Counted from the stretch's first letter, positions 26,807 through 36,234 are shown. The stretch is DNA of 64,000 nt from Algoriphagus winogradskyi (GCF_900182815.1 NZ_FXUA01000008.1:124001-188000), one strand, 5' to 3'. Program-made: numbers and translations. Notes: generated by a model from the letters alone, not told the origin.

Positions 26807-27658
26807 TTAAAAATCACCAATTGTTTCTGGCAACTGTCCTAAAGCGTTTGCTAATTGCTCATCACTAGGAGCAATTCCATGCCATTTGTGTGTACCTACC
26901 ATAAAATCAACTCCAAAGCCCATTTCGGTGTGAAGCAAATTCATAACTGGCTTTCCTTTTCCACTTAGGCTTTTTGCTTTTTCCAGTCCTTCTACTACAG
27001 ACTTCATGTCATTTCCCTGAAGGGTGTCGATAACTTCCCATCCGAAAGATTCATATTTAGCTCTTAAATCGATCAAGTCCATAATCTCAGCTGTAGGTCC
27101 ATCGATCTGCTGCCTATTAAGGTCAATAGTAGCGATTAGATTGTCTACTTTCCAGTGAGCAGCATACATAGCCGCTTCCCAAACTTGGCCTTCTTCCTGC
27201 TCTCCATCACCCATCAATACAAAGACAGTGCTGTCATCACCATCAATTTTTTTAGCCTGAGCTGCTCCGATTGCTACTGACAATCCTTGTCCCAAAGACC
27301 CAGATGCAATTCTGATTCCCGGAAGACCTTCTTCAGTCGCTGGGTGACCTTGAAGTCTTGAATTCAATTTTCTGAACGTGTCCATTTCCTCAGGAGAAAA
27401 ATAGCCTGATCGGGAAAGTACAGAATACCATACTGGTGAGATATGTCCATTGGAAAGGAAAAATAGGTCTTCACCTTTGCCTTCCATTTTGAAATTAGGA
27501 TCGTGATTGAGTTGGTTGAAATAAAGAGCTACAAAGAACTCAGTGCAACCAAGTGATGCTCCTGGGTGCCCGGATTGAACCGCATGAACCATGCGGAGAA
27601 TGTCTCTACGTACCTGAGATGCGGTACTTTCGAGCTGCTCGATTGTTTGTTTTTCCAT
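26807..27658 (-). CDS. Transketolase, N-terminal subunit
   Basis: The 283-residue protein is the thiamine-diphosphate-binding half of transketolase. The motif begins GDGEQEEGQVWEAAM and ends NLIATIDLNRQQIDG (GDG...N). HPGASLGCTEFFVALYF near the N-terminus and SLGQGLSVAIG are typical. It is followed by the C-terminal subunit, and the two should assemble into the active enzyme. Upstream, 13 bp away, lies the Bcp peroxidase on the same strand, so all three may be co-transcribed. Confidence 0.95.
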   Translation of the reverse strand: MEKQTIEQLESTASQVRRDILRMVHAVQSGHPGASLGCTEFFVALYFNQLNHDPNFKMEGKGEDLFFLSNGHISPVWYSVLSRSGYFSPEEMDTFRKLNSRLQGHPATEEGLPGIRIASGSLGQGLSVAIGAAQAKKIDGDDSTVFVLMGDGEQEEGQVWEAAMYAAHWKVDNLIATIDLNRQQIDGPTAEIMDLIDLRAKYESFGWEVIDTLQGNDMKSVVEGLEKAKSLSGKGKPVMNLLHTEMGFGVDFMVGTHKWHGIAPSDEQLANALGQLPETIGDF

Positions 27659-27671
27659 TAGGGATATAGGT

Positions 27672-28121
27672 TTAATTTAGGATTTGTGCTGTGTGATCTT
27701 TTGTGTTTACTTTTTCTATGATTTCGGATATTTTTCCTTCCTCATCTATTACAAAAGTGGTTCGGACAGTACCCATGTAGGTTTTGCCAAAAGTATTTTT
27801 TTCTTGCCATGTGCCATAAGCTTCGTGTACTTTCAAATCAGTATCTGCGATTAAAGAAAATGGAAGTTCTTGTTTTTCTTTGAATTTAACGTGTGACTTT
27901 TCAGCATCTGAGCTTACCCCGAAAACCACATAGCCGGCTTTTTGCAAGGCTTCGTAATTATCTCTTAGGTTACATGCCTGAGCTGTACATCCTGGAGTAG
28001 CATCTTTAGGATAAAAATAGAGTACCACTTTTTTTCCTCTATAGTCAGAAAGCTTGATCGTTTCTCCTGTTTCAATTTTAGCTTCAAAATCTGGGGCCAT
28101 TTGGCCTTTTTCTAAGTTCAT
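27672..28121 (-). CDS. bcp: Thioredoxin-dependent thiol peroxidase (Bcp/PrxQ)
   Basis: The 149-residue protein is a typical PrxQ/Bcp peroxiredoxin. The active-site segment FYPKDATPGCTAQAC holds the peroxidatic C45 and the resolving C50 five residues later, which marks the alpha2-alpha2 subtype. It reduces peroxides in the cytoplasm with electrons from thioredoxin. The C-terminal KTYMGTVRTTFVIDEEGKI segment with the conserved Arg is present. It lies upstream of the split transketolase. Confidence 0.95.
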   Translation of the reverse strand: MNLEKGQMAPDFEAKIETGETIKLSDYRGKKVVLYFYPKDATPGCTAQACNLRDNYEALQKAGYVVFGVSSDAEKSHVKFKEKQELPFSLIADTDLKVHEAYGTWQEKNTFGKTYMGTVRTTFVIDEEGKISEIIEKVNTKDHTAQILN

Positions 28122-28145
28122 ATGCTAGTGTTTAGGGGGCCTAAT

Positions 28146-30020
28146 TTAACCAATCGTTCCTTTCCATTCAGCAGTATTGCCAGCTTTATCGGTAACTTTT
28201 AATAAAACTTCCCCCTTGAAGGGTAGATTTTCAAGTTTTTCTGACCAAATGACCGCTTGTTTGTATTCATACCTCATTAGTACCCATTTGCCATTCACAT
28301 AGGCTTCATAGGTGTCGATTCCTGATAAATCATCGCGAATGATATATCGAAGTTCGGTGGAATTCACTCTTACCACCTTAATTGTTGGTTTGGTGTTGTC
28401 CTGTAAAATGGAGATTTCCCCTAGAGATCTGGAGTTGAAACTCAAAGTATCCCCAGTCCAAGTTCCTCCCAAAAATGACTTAGAACCGCCTGAAATATAG
28501 TAGGCATGGGAGCGGTCCTTATTTCCGGAATAACCAGGAAGATTCCAATTTATATTCATAGAATTCCAAAGATATTCCCGGCTGTCATTGATTACCAAAC
28601 GTGGCGAATTGGAGGATCCACTTTGAGAGATTCTCAAAAAGAAATCGTCCAAAACTGATTCGGGACTGAAGTTCACCTGTAAGTGTTGCTCTGAATAGGA
28701 GGTCTGCTTTCCGGCAGGAATTATTGCTTTGATACCCGGTGTTAGAACTTCTGTGCAAATATCAATTTCTTCAGGAATACCAAAATTCATGTCCCAGAGA
28801 TAGGTTCTACTGTTTTCATCTTGGTATGCTGGAAGCATTTCAAATGAATGTGCACCCACCTGAAATTTAGCCAAACCGCCTTTTGGAGAGATTGGAGCTT
28901 TGATTTTCAAGATATTATTAATGTAATCTAAGGATGCTTTGGAAGGCGCAACTCCATCATTGATGTTTGATTCTCTATCTTGACCGAGCAGGGTGAAATT
29001 AATCTGACGCTCATTGCCATAGGCATCCCGAAGCTTGAGTTGATAAGCTTTCTTTACTCCAGGGTCAAGCTCTAGGTGACCTGTTGAGGAGGATTCAGGT
29101 GTAATAAATTTAAATTTTAAATTCTCCTGAAAATATAGCTTGGTATAGCGATTCTGATAAGTATGTTGAAGAAATTGTCTGGTATAGTTGAAATCAACCT
29201 TATCTACAGTCAAATTTAAAACGGTTCCTGTGCCATCGGTCAATTCAAAAGTTGGAAAACCATTTCTATTACTTGCACCATCAAGCTGATCATAACTTCG
29301 TATTTCTATACCTACTTTACCCGTGATCTTTATATCATTTGGTAAACGATAATTAGAACCGCTGGCTACTGGCGTCACTTCCAGCCTGGCAAATTTTCCA
29401 TTCACTCTAGAGTCTATAGCTAAGGGAACAATGGCTATACTTTGCGGTACTGGTGCCGTATTATCGACGATTTCAGGAAAGCCAAAAAGGAGTGGGTCCA
29501 TGGCCCTGTCCAGGCTATCCCGAATCTCAAAGTGCAGATGTGGACCTCCAGAACCACCTGTGTTTCCGCTATCCGCTATCTTTTGCCCCTGTTTTACAGG
29601 AAGTTCTCCCGGCTCAGGAAATACTTCTAAGTCAATTGCTTTTGCTTCATACATCTTCTTACGCATGTAATCGCTAAGCTCCTTGTTGAAATTTCGTAAG
29701 TGACCGTAAAGTGTGATTTTACCATTTGGGTGCTTGAGGTAAATCACATTACCATACCCAAATGAAGAGATTTTAATGCGGTGAACCCACCCATCAGCAG
29801 CTGCCAAAATAGGAAGACCTTCCTGTCCTCCTGTTTTGAAATCCAAGCCGGTATGGAAGTGATTAGGTCTTAGTTCAGCAAAATTCCCTGATAAGTAATT
29901 TCTTGTACCAGGCTTAATGGGGTTTTTGAAATAGCCCTTATCAACTTCCTGAGCATCAATCTTGAAAGAGGCGGTTAATCCAAGAAATATAAGTACGTAG
30001 CCTAGTTTACTTAACTTCAA
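28146..30020 (-). CDS. M23-family metallopeptidase with long C-terminal beta-rich region
   Basis: The 624-residue protein has a signal peptide (about 1-23, ending KIDAQ) and an M23 (LytM-like) domain at about 45-170. Zinc ligands are visible in H54-F-H56-T-G-L-D60 and H161-L-H163 (GGPHLHFEIRD). The remaining 450 residues are beta-rich and include LRDAYGNERQINFTLLG and a C-terminal ELRYIIRDDLSGIDTYEAYVNGKW. They are probably cell-wall or surface interaction modules. M23 enzymes cut peptidoglycan peptide bridges. The gene overlaps the upstream FAH gene by 14 bp, so the two are co-transcribed. Confidence 0.92.
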   Translation of the reverse strand: MKLSKLGYVLIFLGLTASFKIDAQEVDKGYFKNPIKPGTRNYLSGNFAELRPNHFHTGLDFKTGGQEGLPILAAADGWVHRIKISSFGYGNVIYLKHPNGKITLYGHLRNFNKELSDYMRKKMYEAKAIDLEVFPEPGELPVKQGQKIADSGNTGGSGGPHLHFEIRDSLDRAMDPLLFGFPEIVDNTAPVPQSIAIVPLAIDSRVNGKFARLEVTPVASGSNYRLPNDIKITGKVGIEIRSYDQLDGASNRNGFPTFELTDGTGTVLNLTVDKVDFNYTRQFLQHTYQNRYTKLYFQENLKFKFITPESSSTGHLELDPGVKKAYQLKLRDAYGNERQINFTLLGQDRESNINDGVAPSKASLDYINNILKIKAPISPKGGLAKFQVGAHSFEMLPAYQDENSRTYLWDMNFGIPEEIDICTEVLTPGIKAIIPAGKQTSYSEQHLQVNFSPESVLDDFFLRISQSGSSNSPRLVINDSREYLWNSMNINWNLPGYSGNKDRSHAYYISGGSKSFLGGTWTGDTLSFNSRSLGEISILQDNTKPTIKVVRVNSTELRYIIRDDLSGIDTYEAYVNGKWVLMRYEYKQAVIWSEKLENLPFKGEVLLKVTDKAGNTAEWKGTIG

Positions 30021-30618
30021 AATCCAGCAGCTTTTCTGTCCCTATAAATCCTTCCAATTTGTCTCCAATATGAACAGGCCCGACTCCTGCCGGAGTTCCT
30101 GTATAGATCAGGTCTCCTGTCTTAAGCATAAAGAATTGAGACACGTATTCTATGATTGTTCCAAAGTCAAACAGCATCAAAGAAGTGTTGCCTTTTTGAC
30201 GTGTTTCTCCATTGATATTCAGATGAAAATCTATGCTTTTCAAATCTATAAATTCATCCACTGATTTGAATCCGCCTATAGGTGCCGCGCCATTAAATCC
30301 TTTAGCAATTTCCCAAGGCAAACCTTTGGCTTTACATTGATCCTGCAAGTCTCGTGCTGTGAAGTCAATTCCAAAACCAATCTCATTGAAATAGCGATGA
30401 GCAAATTTCTTCTGGATGAATTTTCCCTGCTTGGAAATCTTCAGAACTAGTTCAGCTTCGTGATGGATGTTTTTGGAGAAATCAGGGTAGAAAAAAGGTG
30501 CCCCATCCTTTAATAGGGCAGTGTCTGGTTTTAGAAAAACAACTGGATCGCCAGGGGTTTCATTTTTCAATTCCTCTATATGGGCCGCATAATTTCGGCC
30601 TATGCAAATGATCTTCAT
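30007..30618 (-). CDS. Fumarylacetoacetate hydrolase (FAH) family protein, FAHD1-like
   Basis: The 203-residue protein has the compact FAH fold. It begins KIICIGRNYAAHIEEL, has the metal-site acidic residues in IHHEAELVLKI and the DFTARDLQDQCK segment, and ends with GDLIYTGTPAGVGPV. The short form (about 200 residues) resembles FAHD1-type acylpyruvate or oxaloacetate-acting enzymes. The exact substrate is not predictable. It is 6 bp downstream of a META-domain lipoprotein gene and overlaps the M23 gene at its end. Confidence 0.92.
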   Translation of the reverse strand: MKIICIGRNYAAHIEELKNETPGDPVVFLKPDTALLKDGAPFFYPDFSKNIHHEAELVLKISKQGKFIQKKFAHRYFNEIGFGIDFTARDLQDQCKAKGLPWEIAKGFNGAAPIGGFKSVDEFIDLKSIDFHLNINGETRQKGNTSLMLFDFGTIIEYVSQFFMLKTGDLIYTGTPAGVGPVHIGDKLEGFIGTEKLLDFEVK

Positions 30619-30624
30619 ATATAA

Positions 30625-31308
30625 TTAATCTATAGCTTGGAAAGTCATCAAGGTTTGACCTGATTCATTCAACAAGTAAAGTTGGTTGTTTTCCAGTTTA
30701 TATCCGCGAGTATCTGTCAATGCCTTGGAAATTGCATTCTCAGCACTCATATCGGGGCAAGCCATTCTCGTAGCCGCGCCGGGACCAAGTAGAAGTTTCT
30801 CTCCATCATTTTCCTTGATCTCACCACGTACAGAATTGCAGCCCATGTTTCCTACATAGGTTTTCTTCGAAGCATTAAACTCAAAGGTTAAAGCTTCTTT
30901 GTTTTTGAAACCTGTTGGGTTTTCTATTTCGCCCACTTGAATGATTTTCCAGATGTTAGTCAGGCGCAAAGCGGGGTCAGGGTTTTCACTTAATATCTCC
31001 ACAAGCTGATAAATTTTAGATGAAGCATCCGCGGGAACTGGTGGCTCCCTATCTGTGATTTTTACTTTGATCTGGTAAATATTGCCTGGCTCATAGTCAA
31101 ACCCTTGAATAGAACTGTAGAAAAACTCCCAGGATCCCGGGTTAATCTCAGCTCCTTTTTGAATTTGAAGACAAGACATAGGACCAACTCCAACGCAATC
31201 CATTTTAGAAGAATTTATCCACCAAGTTTCTGTGTTTTCTTCCGCCTGACGCTCACATGCAACTGCTGCCAGAATAGTGCTGATGAATAGAAATAGGATA
31301 GTTTTCAT
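30625..31308 (-). CDS. META-domain lipoprotein with N-terminal DUF4377-like region
   Basis: The 227-residue protein has a lipoprotein signal ending LAAVAC (Cys at about 18). A DUF4377-like domain follows (about 28-105, with CVGVGPMSCLQIQKG and WEFFYSSIQGFDYEPG). The META (HslJ-like) domain spans about 115-227, with YVGNMGCNSVRGE and the AATRMACPDM segment. META domains are common in envelope-stress lipoproteins. The combination is typical for Bacteroidota, but its molecular job is unknown. It lies first in a run with the FAH and M23 genes. Confidence 0.85.
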   Translation of the reverse strand: MKTILFLFISTILAAVACERQAEENTETWWINSSKMDCVGVGPMSCLQIQKGAEINPGSWEFFYSSIQGFDYEPGNIYQIKVKITDREPPVPADASSKIYQLVEILSENPDPALRLTNIWKIIQVGEIENPTGFKNKEALTFEFNASKKTYVGNMGCNSVRGEIKENDGEKLLLGPGAATRMACPDMSAENAISKALTDTRGYKLENNQLYLLNESGQTLMTFQAID

Positions 31309-31445
31309 GGATTAAAAGTTTAAATGTATTAGTCTTTGTTTGCAGTCAAAGTTTTTCATGCGACAGATTATGGTCTTTATTCTTGCTTCTAGCATCTTGC
31401 TTCTTATGTCTAGATACTTATCTCTAATCAACCATACATAATTCT

Positions 31446-32174
31446 CTAGTAAATTGAAACTAGCTGTTCAAATAGTTTTTCTGTCCAAAGGCTATACATT
31501 TCAGCGCTGGGATGAAGGCCATCTGCAGCAAGCATTTCTTCCTGGCTGCCCAAAGCGCGATATTGCTCGGTAATGTCAATATAGGTAACCCCGTTTTTTT
31601 CGCAGATTTTAGCTTTAATGCTGTTGTATGAGTCAATTTCCTGAGCGATCTTACTTTCATCTCTACCACTTTTTTTTGCAAATGGGGTAATTCCCCAATC
31701 TGGTATAGACAAAACCACCACATGCTTGGTATTCACAGCCGCAAAACTTATTGCCTTTAAAAGCATGGTTTCAAACTCCTCTTCAAATTTACTTATAGGA
31801 AGACCACGATATTGATTATTTACTCCTATAGAAAGCGTAACCAAATCGTAGGTATTTCCTTCAATATTCTCTGCCTTGATGCCTTTTTCAAGTTCGTCAA
31901 CTGTCCAGCCTGTGCGGGCGATGACTTTTGGTGAAGCCCACTTCTTGTCAGTTTCGGTATTTAGTTTGGCGATCAATTGGCTTGGATATCGCCCTGTATC
32001 GCTTACACCTTCACCTATCGTATAGCTATCGCCCAGCGCCAAGTAAGTGAGTTGATCAGAGTTGTCTGTGGGATTTTCAGTCATAGGTTTTTCAGAATCT
32101 TCTGGAAGCATATTATTGGAGCTTTTGCAGGAAAATATCCCCAGAATGATAATTGTAAGTAATGTAAACTTCAT
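31446..32174 (-). CDS. SGNH/GDSL-family hydrolase lipoprotein
   Basis: The 242-residue protein has a lipoprotein signal ending GIFSC (Cys at about 16). The SGNH blocks are visible: GDSY with nucleophile S50 (block I), the Gly in a middle block, SIGVNNQYRG (block III Asn) and DGLHPSAEMY (block V Asp/His). The family hydrolyses esters of lipids, sugars or acylated polysaccharides. Lipidation places it at the inner or outer membrane facing the periplasm. It starts 17 bp after the upstream S66 peptidase gene on the same strand. Confidence 0.92.
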   Translation of the reverse strand: MKFTLLTIIILGIFSCKSSNNMLPEDSEKPMTENPTDNSDQLTYLALGDSYTIGEGVSDTGRYPSQLIAKLNTETDKKWASPKVIARTGWTVDELEKGIKAENIEGNTYDLVTLSIGVNNQYRGLPISKFEEEFETMLLKAISFAAVNTKHVVVLSIPDWGITPFAKKSGRDESKIAQEIDSYNSIKAKICEKNGVTYIDITEQYRALGSQEEMLAADGLHPSAEMYSLWTEKLFEQLVSIY

Positions 32175-32191
32175 AGTAAGTCTTCTAATTC

Positions 32192-33232
32192 TTACTCAAA
32201 TACGGATTCAAGCAGCGAAATGGTTCCCTTATCTGCATCCATGGCAACTTTTCCGCCTACAGGAATAATGAACTGCTTAGATATATGACCAATCATCGCG
32301 CCAGTGTAAGCGGGAATGTTCAAAGGTAAGATGTAATCATCCATGACCTGATCTAAGGTAAGAGACCCATAACCACCGCCAGGTTCGCAGTCTGAACATT
32401 GCCCAAACACAAAACCTTTGAGTTGGTCCAGGGTACCGTTGAGTTTTAATGTACTCATCATGCGGTCCATTTTGTATGGGTCTTCTCCTATATCTTCGAT
32501 GAAAAGAATTGCGTCTTTGAAATCAGGATAATAAGGAGAGCCCGAGATTGCTGTCAAAACAGTAAGATTTCCACCCAAGATTTTTCCTTCCGCAATCCCA
32601 CCTTTAAGTGTTTGAATTCTATTTGATTTGACCACCAGATCATCACTTTCCCCATGGATATTTTTGAATATTACTTTTTCTTTTTCTATAAATACCTTCT
32701 CAAACTGCTCCACGTTGAAGCTATTCCAGGTACTCGATCCCATGGGGCCATGGAAGGTGATTAAGCCGGTTTGTGCGTGAATCGCACAGTGCAAAGCTGT
32801 GATATCTGAATATCCAAGAAGTGGTTTTGGGTTTTTGGCAATTGCCTTATAATCAATCAAAGGCAAAATCCGCGCAGCACCAGAGCCACCACGTATGCAG
32901 ATAATTGCTTTTACCTCTTTGTCGGCAAACATTTCATTCAAATCTGAAGCTCGTTCTTCATCAGTCCCTGCCAGATGTCCGTATCGGTTTTTGAGGTTTG
33001 CTCCGAGTTTTACCTGGAATCCTAACGCTTCCAATGCTTCTTCTGCGAAGGTAAACTGCATTCTATCTGCCATAGCAGCAGATGGAGCTATCAAGCCTAC
33101 TGTATCTCCTTTTTTGATTGCCTTCGGCAAAACCGTTTTGGGGTCATATGCCGAATGGGCTGAATCCCATGAAACTAATGGGAGTGAGGCTGAAAGTAGT
33201 CCTAGGGATTTTAAGAAAGCGCGTTTTTGCAT
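32192..33232 (-). CDS. S66-family LD-carboxypeptidase (muramoyltetrapeptide carboxypeptidase-like)
   Basis: The 346-residue protein has a signal-like N-terminus (KRAFLKSLGLLSASLPLVS) that could be a Tat or Sec signal. The S66 landmarks follow: DTVGLIAPSAAM, AIICIRGGSGAARILPLIDY and LLGYSDITALHCAIH with the nucleophilic Ser in GYSD. Later parts include VLTAISGSPYYPDFKDAILFIED and a final FIIPVGGKVAMDADKGTISL. The family removes the terminal D-amino acid from tetrapeptides during peptidoglycan recycling. The gene is 17 bp upstream of the SGNH lipoprotein, so the pair is probably co-transcribed. Confidence 0.93.
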   Translation of the reverse strand: MQKRAFLKSLGLLSASLPLVSWDSAHSAYDPKTVLPKAIKKGDTVGLIAPSAAMADRMQFTFAEEALEALGFQVKLGANLKNRYGHLAGTDEERASDLNEMFADKEVKAIICIRGGSGAARILPLIDYKAIAKNPKPLLGYSDITALHCAIHAQTGLITFHGPMGSSTWNSFNVEQFEKVFIEKEKVIFKNIHGESDDLVVKSNRIQTLKGGIAEGKILGGNLTVLTAISGSPYYPDFKDAILFIEDIGEDPYKMDRMMSTLKLNGTLDQLKGFVFGQCSDCEPGGGYGSLTLDQVMDDYILPLNIPAYTGAMIGHISKQFIIPVGGKVAMDADKGTISLLESVFE

Positions 33233-33999
33233 TTGTAAAGGGAGTGTAATTCTGAAACGTGAAAATAAGGCTTTTTTATTTTTAAGTTAAAGTCTCCCGC
33301 CTGGGCACAGAAGCCCAATGAAAATTTATCAAGTAAAATGGTTGCTGAAATTAATCATTGAGGTTTTTCTAACCTCGAAGTTTTATTTCTGAGGTAAAAT
33401 GGATTTAAACCACAGAGTTCACAGAGATTTTCGCAGAGAACGCAATAGGTGCAAAAAATCTTTTACCCATCCTTCGTCTAATATTTAAGATCAAGCCTAG
33501 AACCTTTATAGTAATGGTTCTACCTTGAATTTAATGGAAAATTAAATTTGTAACTAAACTAATTTCACCAGAAGAAAGTATAGATTCTTTTTATTATTGA
33601 ATAATTTTTCTTAAGAGAATCAACATCTCCTACACCTTCCTCCATTTTATATAGGTTTTATCTTTGTCACTTTTTGGCGGCCAAAAAGTAACCAAAAAGC
33701 CCTGAGCCTCGGTCTTTTCTTTCCGCTGATACCTTTCCTTATTCATTTTAAACAGCAACACAGCGGAATTTTGTGCTGCATTTCACACCTAAAAATGACT
33801 GGATCTCCCTCGTACCTCGGGAGCTAAGTCATTTTCTTAACGGCGTTCAATCCAGTACAAAACCGAAAATCCCGTAAGGCTCACCCATCCGGATGATACC
33901 TTCCGGAAACCATCATCATAAACAAATAGGGAGTAAACTCCCACGCAAGACAGGTGATTGCTACCTTTTTCCTTGAGTTTGATAATTGTCCATTGATAC
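33233..33999. other. Intergenic region of about 770 bp with short repeat-like sequences
   Basis: No gene is seen. The stretch holds AACCACAGAGTTCACAGAG-like sequence near 33413. It also has a perfect small palindrome, CTTTTTGG-CGG-CCAAAAAG (33670-33688), followed by AACCAAAAAGCC. Both look like recurrent intergenic words seen in this group. The rest appears unconstrained. Confidence 0.5.
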
Positions 34000-34587
34000 T
34001 TAATCCCCTTTCCTTTCCAGCATTCCTTTCATCTGCTCAATCATTGGCTTGAGTTCCTTATCGTACTTTTTCACTTTTCTTTTTATTTGCCAATGCATAA
34101 AACCAAGAATGGCTAATGTTAATGTGAGATGGATTCCAACTCGTGAAATGACATTTAAGGGTTCCAATAAGATGTAGTAAGAAATATTCAGCGCTAGTAT
34201 GAGTAGAAAAGTATAGGCATACATGTGCTTTCTTGCTATCTCATAGCGGAAGTTCAGCTTTTTGATATGGGCCTTCAAATAGTCAGAATTGCTGAATCGT
34301 TCGCTGGAGTCATTTTTGCGGACTTTTGACCGGAGAGTCAAGCCCAAAACCCATATCATGGCGAAAGCGATTATATACAAGCTGATAGCTATGCCAATAC
34401 TTTCCCTCCATGGCATAGACCAAAAGAGAAACCCAATTGTGAGAGGTGTGATTAGCATCATGAAAATCATCTCTCTTCTTTGTTTTACTTCAGTTTTTCT
34501 CAGCCCTTCCATCAATGAATTGATGTCAAAATCAATAGGCTTCTGAGCCTGCCAAAGCTTTTGTATGTCTTCGAAATTATTTTCCAT
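34000..34587 (-). CDS. Membrane protein of unknown function, probable anti-sigma partner
   Basis: The 195-residue protein has a short cytoplasmic N-terminus (NNFEDIQKLWQAQKPIDFDI). Two membrane helices span about 40-80 and another pair about 120-165, and the C-terminus is basic and helical (KRKVKKYDKELKPMIEQMKG). It overlaps the ECF sigma gene by 11 bp and follows it. Position and topology suggest an anti-sigma or signal-transmitting membrane protein. It lacks a recognisable ZAS motif (HxxxCxxC), so the role is inference. Confidence 0.75.
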   Translation of the reverse strand: MENNFEDIQKLWQAQKPIDFDINSLMEGLRKTEVKQRREMIFMMLITPLTIGFLFWSMPWRESIGIAISLYIIAFAMIWVLGLTLRSKVRKNDSSERFSNSDYLKAHIKKLNFRYEIARKHMYAYTFLLILALNISYYILLEPLNVISRVGIHLTLTLAILGFMHWQIKRKVKKYDKELKPMIEQMKGMLERKGD

Positions 34588-35080
34588 AGGGATTGAGAAG
34601 TTGAGTGAGTGAGGCTTTGATACGGTTTACTTTTACAGCTACATAATTCTCAGTAATTCCTGTGATCTCAGCGATTGTTTTATAGGGTGTATTCTCCAGT
34701 AGCAGGGTTGCAATAACCCGATCAGTTTCGGCCAATGAAGAAATGGCTTCATAGAGTTTTTTGATTTGTAATTCCTGCTCTAGACTGTTGTTTTCTGGTT
34801 CGGCAAGATCCATCCCATTTGGTAGCTCAGCTTGTTCGGGCTTCTTTTTTTCTTTTGCAGAGAAGGTAATGGCAGTATTATAAGCGATTCTATAAATCCA
34901 GGTGCTTAGTTCACTTTCACTTCGAAAGCTGTCCAGATGTCTCCAGATCTTGATTAGAATTTCCTGAAAGAGGTCGTGAGCCAGTTCTCTATCCTTCACA
35001 AAACCCAGGCAAAGACGGAAAATCTTGTCTTTGTGGGTTTTGTAGAGGTTTTCAAATTCCAGATCTTTCCTGTGCTTCAT
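34577..35080 (-). CDS. ECF-type RNA polymerase sigma factor
   Basis: The 167-residue protein has sigma region 2 (about 10-80: IFRLCLGFVKDRELAHDLFQEILIK, WRHLDSF, STWIYRIAYNTAI) and region 4 (about 110-160: LAETDRVIATLLLENTPYKTIAEITG, YVAVKVNRIK). Region 3 is missing, as expected for ECF sigma factors. It directs RNA polymerase to a small regulon. It overlaps the upstream hydrolase gene by 4 bp (ATGA) and the downstream membrane protein by 11 bp, so the three genes are tightly coupled. Confidence 0.93.
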   Translation of the reverse strand: MKHRKDLEFENLYKTHKDKIFRLCLGFVKDRELAHDLFQEILIKIWRHLDSFRSESELSTWIYRIAYNTAITFSAKEKKKPEQAELPNGMDLAEPENNSLEQELQIKKLYEAISSLAETDRVIATLLLENTPYKTIAEITGITENYVAVKVNRIKASLTQLLNPYGK

Positions 35081-35934
35081 TTGAGGAAATTCTGGATTTC
35101 AGCCAAAAACCAATCTGGGTTATCCCACATTATAAAGTGATGAGCAGTGGGAGCCATTTCTATTTGAACATTTTCAGCCAGTTGATATTGCTGCTCAAAA
35201 TTGGACTTTACTGATTTTGCAGTCATCCCATAATCTTTTCCAGCGTGCCATGCTCCCAACACAAGAATTGGCGTTTTGAGTGTATTGAGATTCTGTCGGT
35301 AATCAGTAATCATCAATTCGTAGATAGCTTGCCCTACAGTAGCCCGGTCACTTTTCATGGACCAATCCACTAGCTGGGGAATTCTAGCTGTAGAGGTAGT
35401 CATCATTGGCATACTTGCAGTTTGCTGACTTTCAAAGTCCTCAGGATTGGAGTTCACGATCATAGACTTGGTTTGCTTAGCCATAGGAACCATCATTTCT
35501 GCTGTCGCTGCAGGATTCATCGCAGCGGAATAAAAAGGGTAGGAGTCAACTATAATTGCTTTTGAAATTAGGTCTGGATGCTCATTTGCAAGTTGAAGGG
35601 ATAAAAAACCTCCCAAACTATGACCTATTAGTTCTACTGGCTGGTCAAGTTGCTGAATGTATTCTGCAATTTCAGATTTTACAATAGGTAAAAAACCATT
35701 AGTTAGATTTTCTGCGGGCTGACCAGCGAAACCAGGCAAAGTCAGTACGTGACAAGTATTTGTTTTGCTGAGTTCGGCAACTGTTTCCTTCCAAACCTCC
35801 CCTGAAGAAGCTAGTCCTGGAATTAAAATAATTACTGGTCCGGATCCGGATACTTTGCTATCAAAGGAGTTTTGAGAATAGGAGAGGGTTACAAATCCGA
35901 AAAAGAGGATGTAAAGAATAAGTGATTTTTTCAT
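35077..35934 (-). CDS. Secreted alpha/beta-hydrolase
   Basis: The mature protein follows a signal peptide (KKSLILYILFFGFVTLSYSQ). The hydrolase fold shows an oxyanion-region IPGLASSGEVW, nucleophile Ser in ELIGHSLGGFLS and a final His in MAPTAHHFIMWD. The acid is probably the Asp of HAGKDYG or nearby. Substrate is unknown; periplasmic esterase or peptidase activity is possible. I chose the ATG at 35934 because it begins the signal peptide. The 27 codons from an upstream ATG at 36015 look unlike coding sequence. It is first in the operon with the ECF sigma gene, an unusual place for a hydrolase. Confidence 0.85.
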   Translation of the reverse strand: MKKSLILYILFFGFVTLSYSQNSFDSKVSGSGPVIILIPGLASSGEVWKETVAELSKTNTCHVLTLPGFAGQPAENLTNGFLPIVKSEIAEYIQQLDQPVELIGHSLGGFLSLQLANEHPDLISKAIIVDSYPFYSAAMNPAATAEMMVPMAKQTKSMIVNSNPEDFESQQTASMPMMTTSTARIPQLVDWSMKSDRATVGQAIYELMITDYRQNLNTLKTPILVLGAWHAGKDYGMTAKSVKSNFEQQYQLAENVQIEMAPTAHHFIMWDNPDWFLAEIQNFLK

Positions 35935-36002
35935 GGTGCGAGTTGTTTTATCCTTTAGACCATGGCTTGACTGATTCCTTACAGATTTTGTAAAAAAAAA
36001 TA

Positions 36003-36168
36003 TGAGCATCCGCAATGATGCCAGTTGCCTTGGATTCTTTGCTTATCTGGTCGGAAGACCGATGACCGAAGACTCCCGTACTAACGGGACAGGCTGAAGT
36101 GCCCTCAATTATAATTTTGAACAAATTCTAGATTGCTTTTCCCTCTTTACTGGTAGAAAACAAAGCAG
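36003..36168 (-). repeat. Dispersed intergenic repeat, family 1, copy C (inverted)
   Basis: Read on the minus strand, it starts near CTCTGCTTTGTTTTCTACCAG and ends CTGGCATCATTGCGGATGCT, matching the other copies in reverse. The inner palindrome is CCCGTTAGTACGGG. It lies between the hydrolase and PBP4-like genes. It shares GATAAGCAAAGAATC and CTTCGGTCATC with copies A and B. Confidence 0.75.
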
Positions 36169-36234
36169 AGCAAAAATTCCAAATACAATAAACACCCTAA
36201 ACTTTATCTATTTATTGAACTGATACGTTCCATC

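Noticed and set aside
25801..27658. Split transketolase as a frameshifted gene
   Set aside because: Both halves have their own start and stop and a normal 37-bp gap, and two-subunit transketolases are established in bacteria.
35935..36015. Upstream start for the alpha/beta-hydrolase
   Set aside because: The extra 27 codons come before a full signal peptide and read into the repeat region, so the start at 35934 is preferred.
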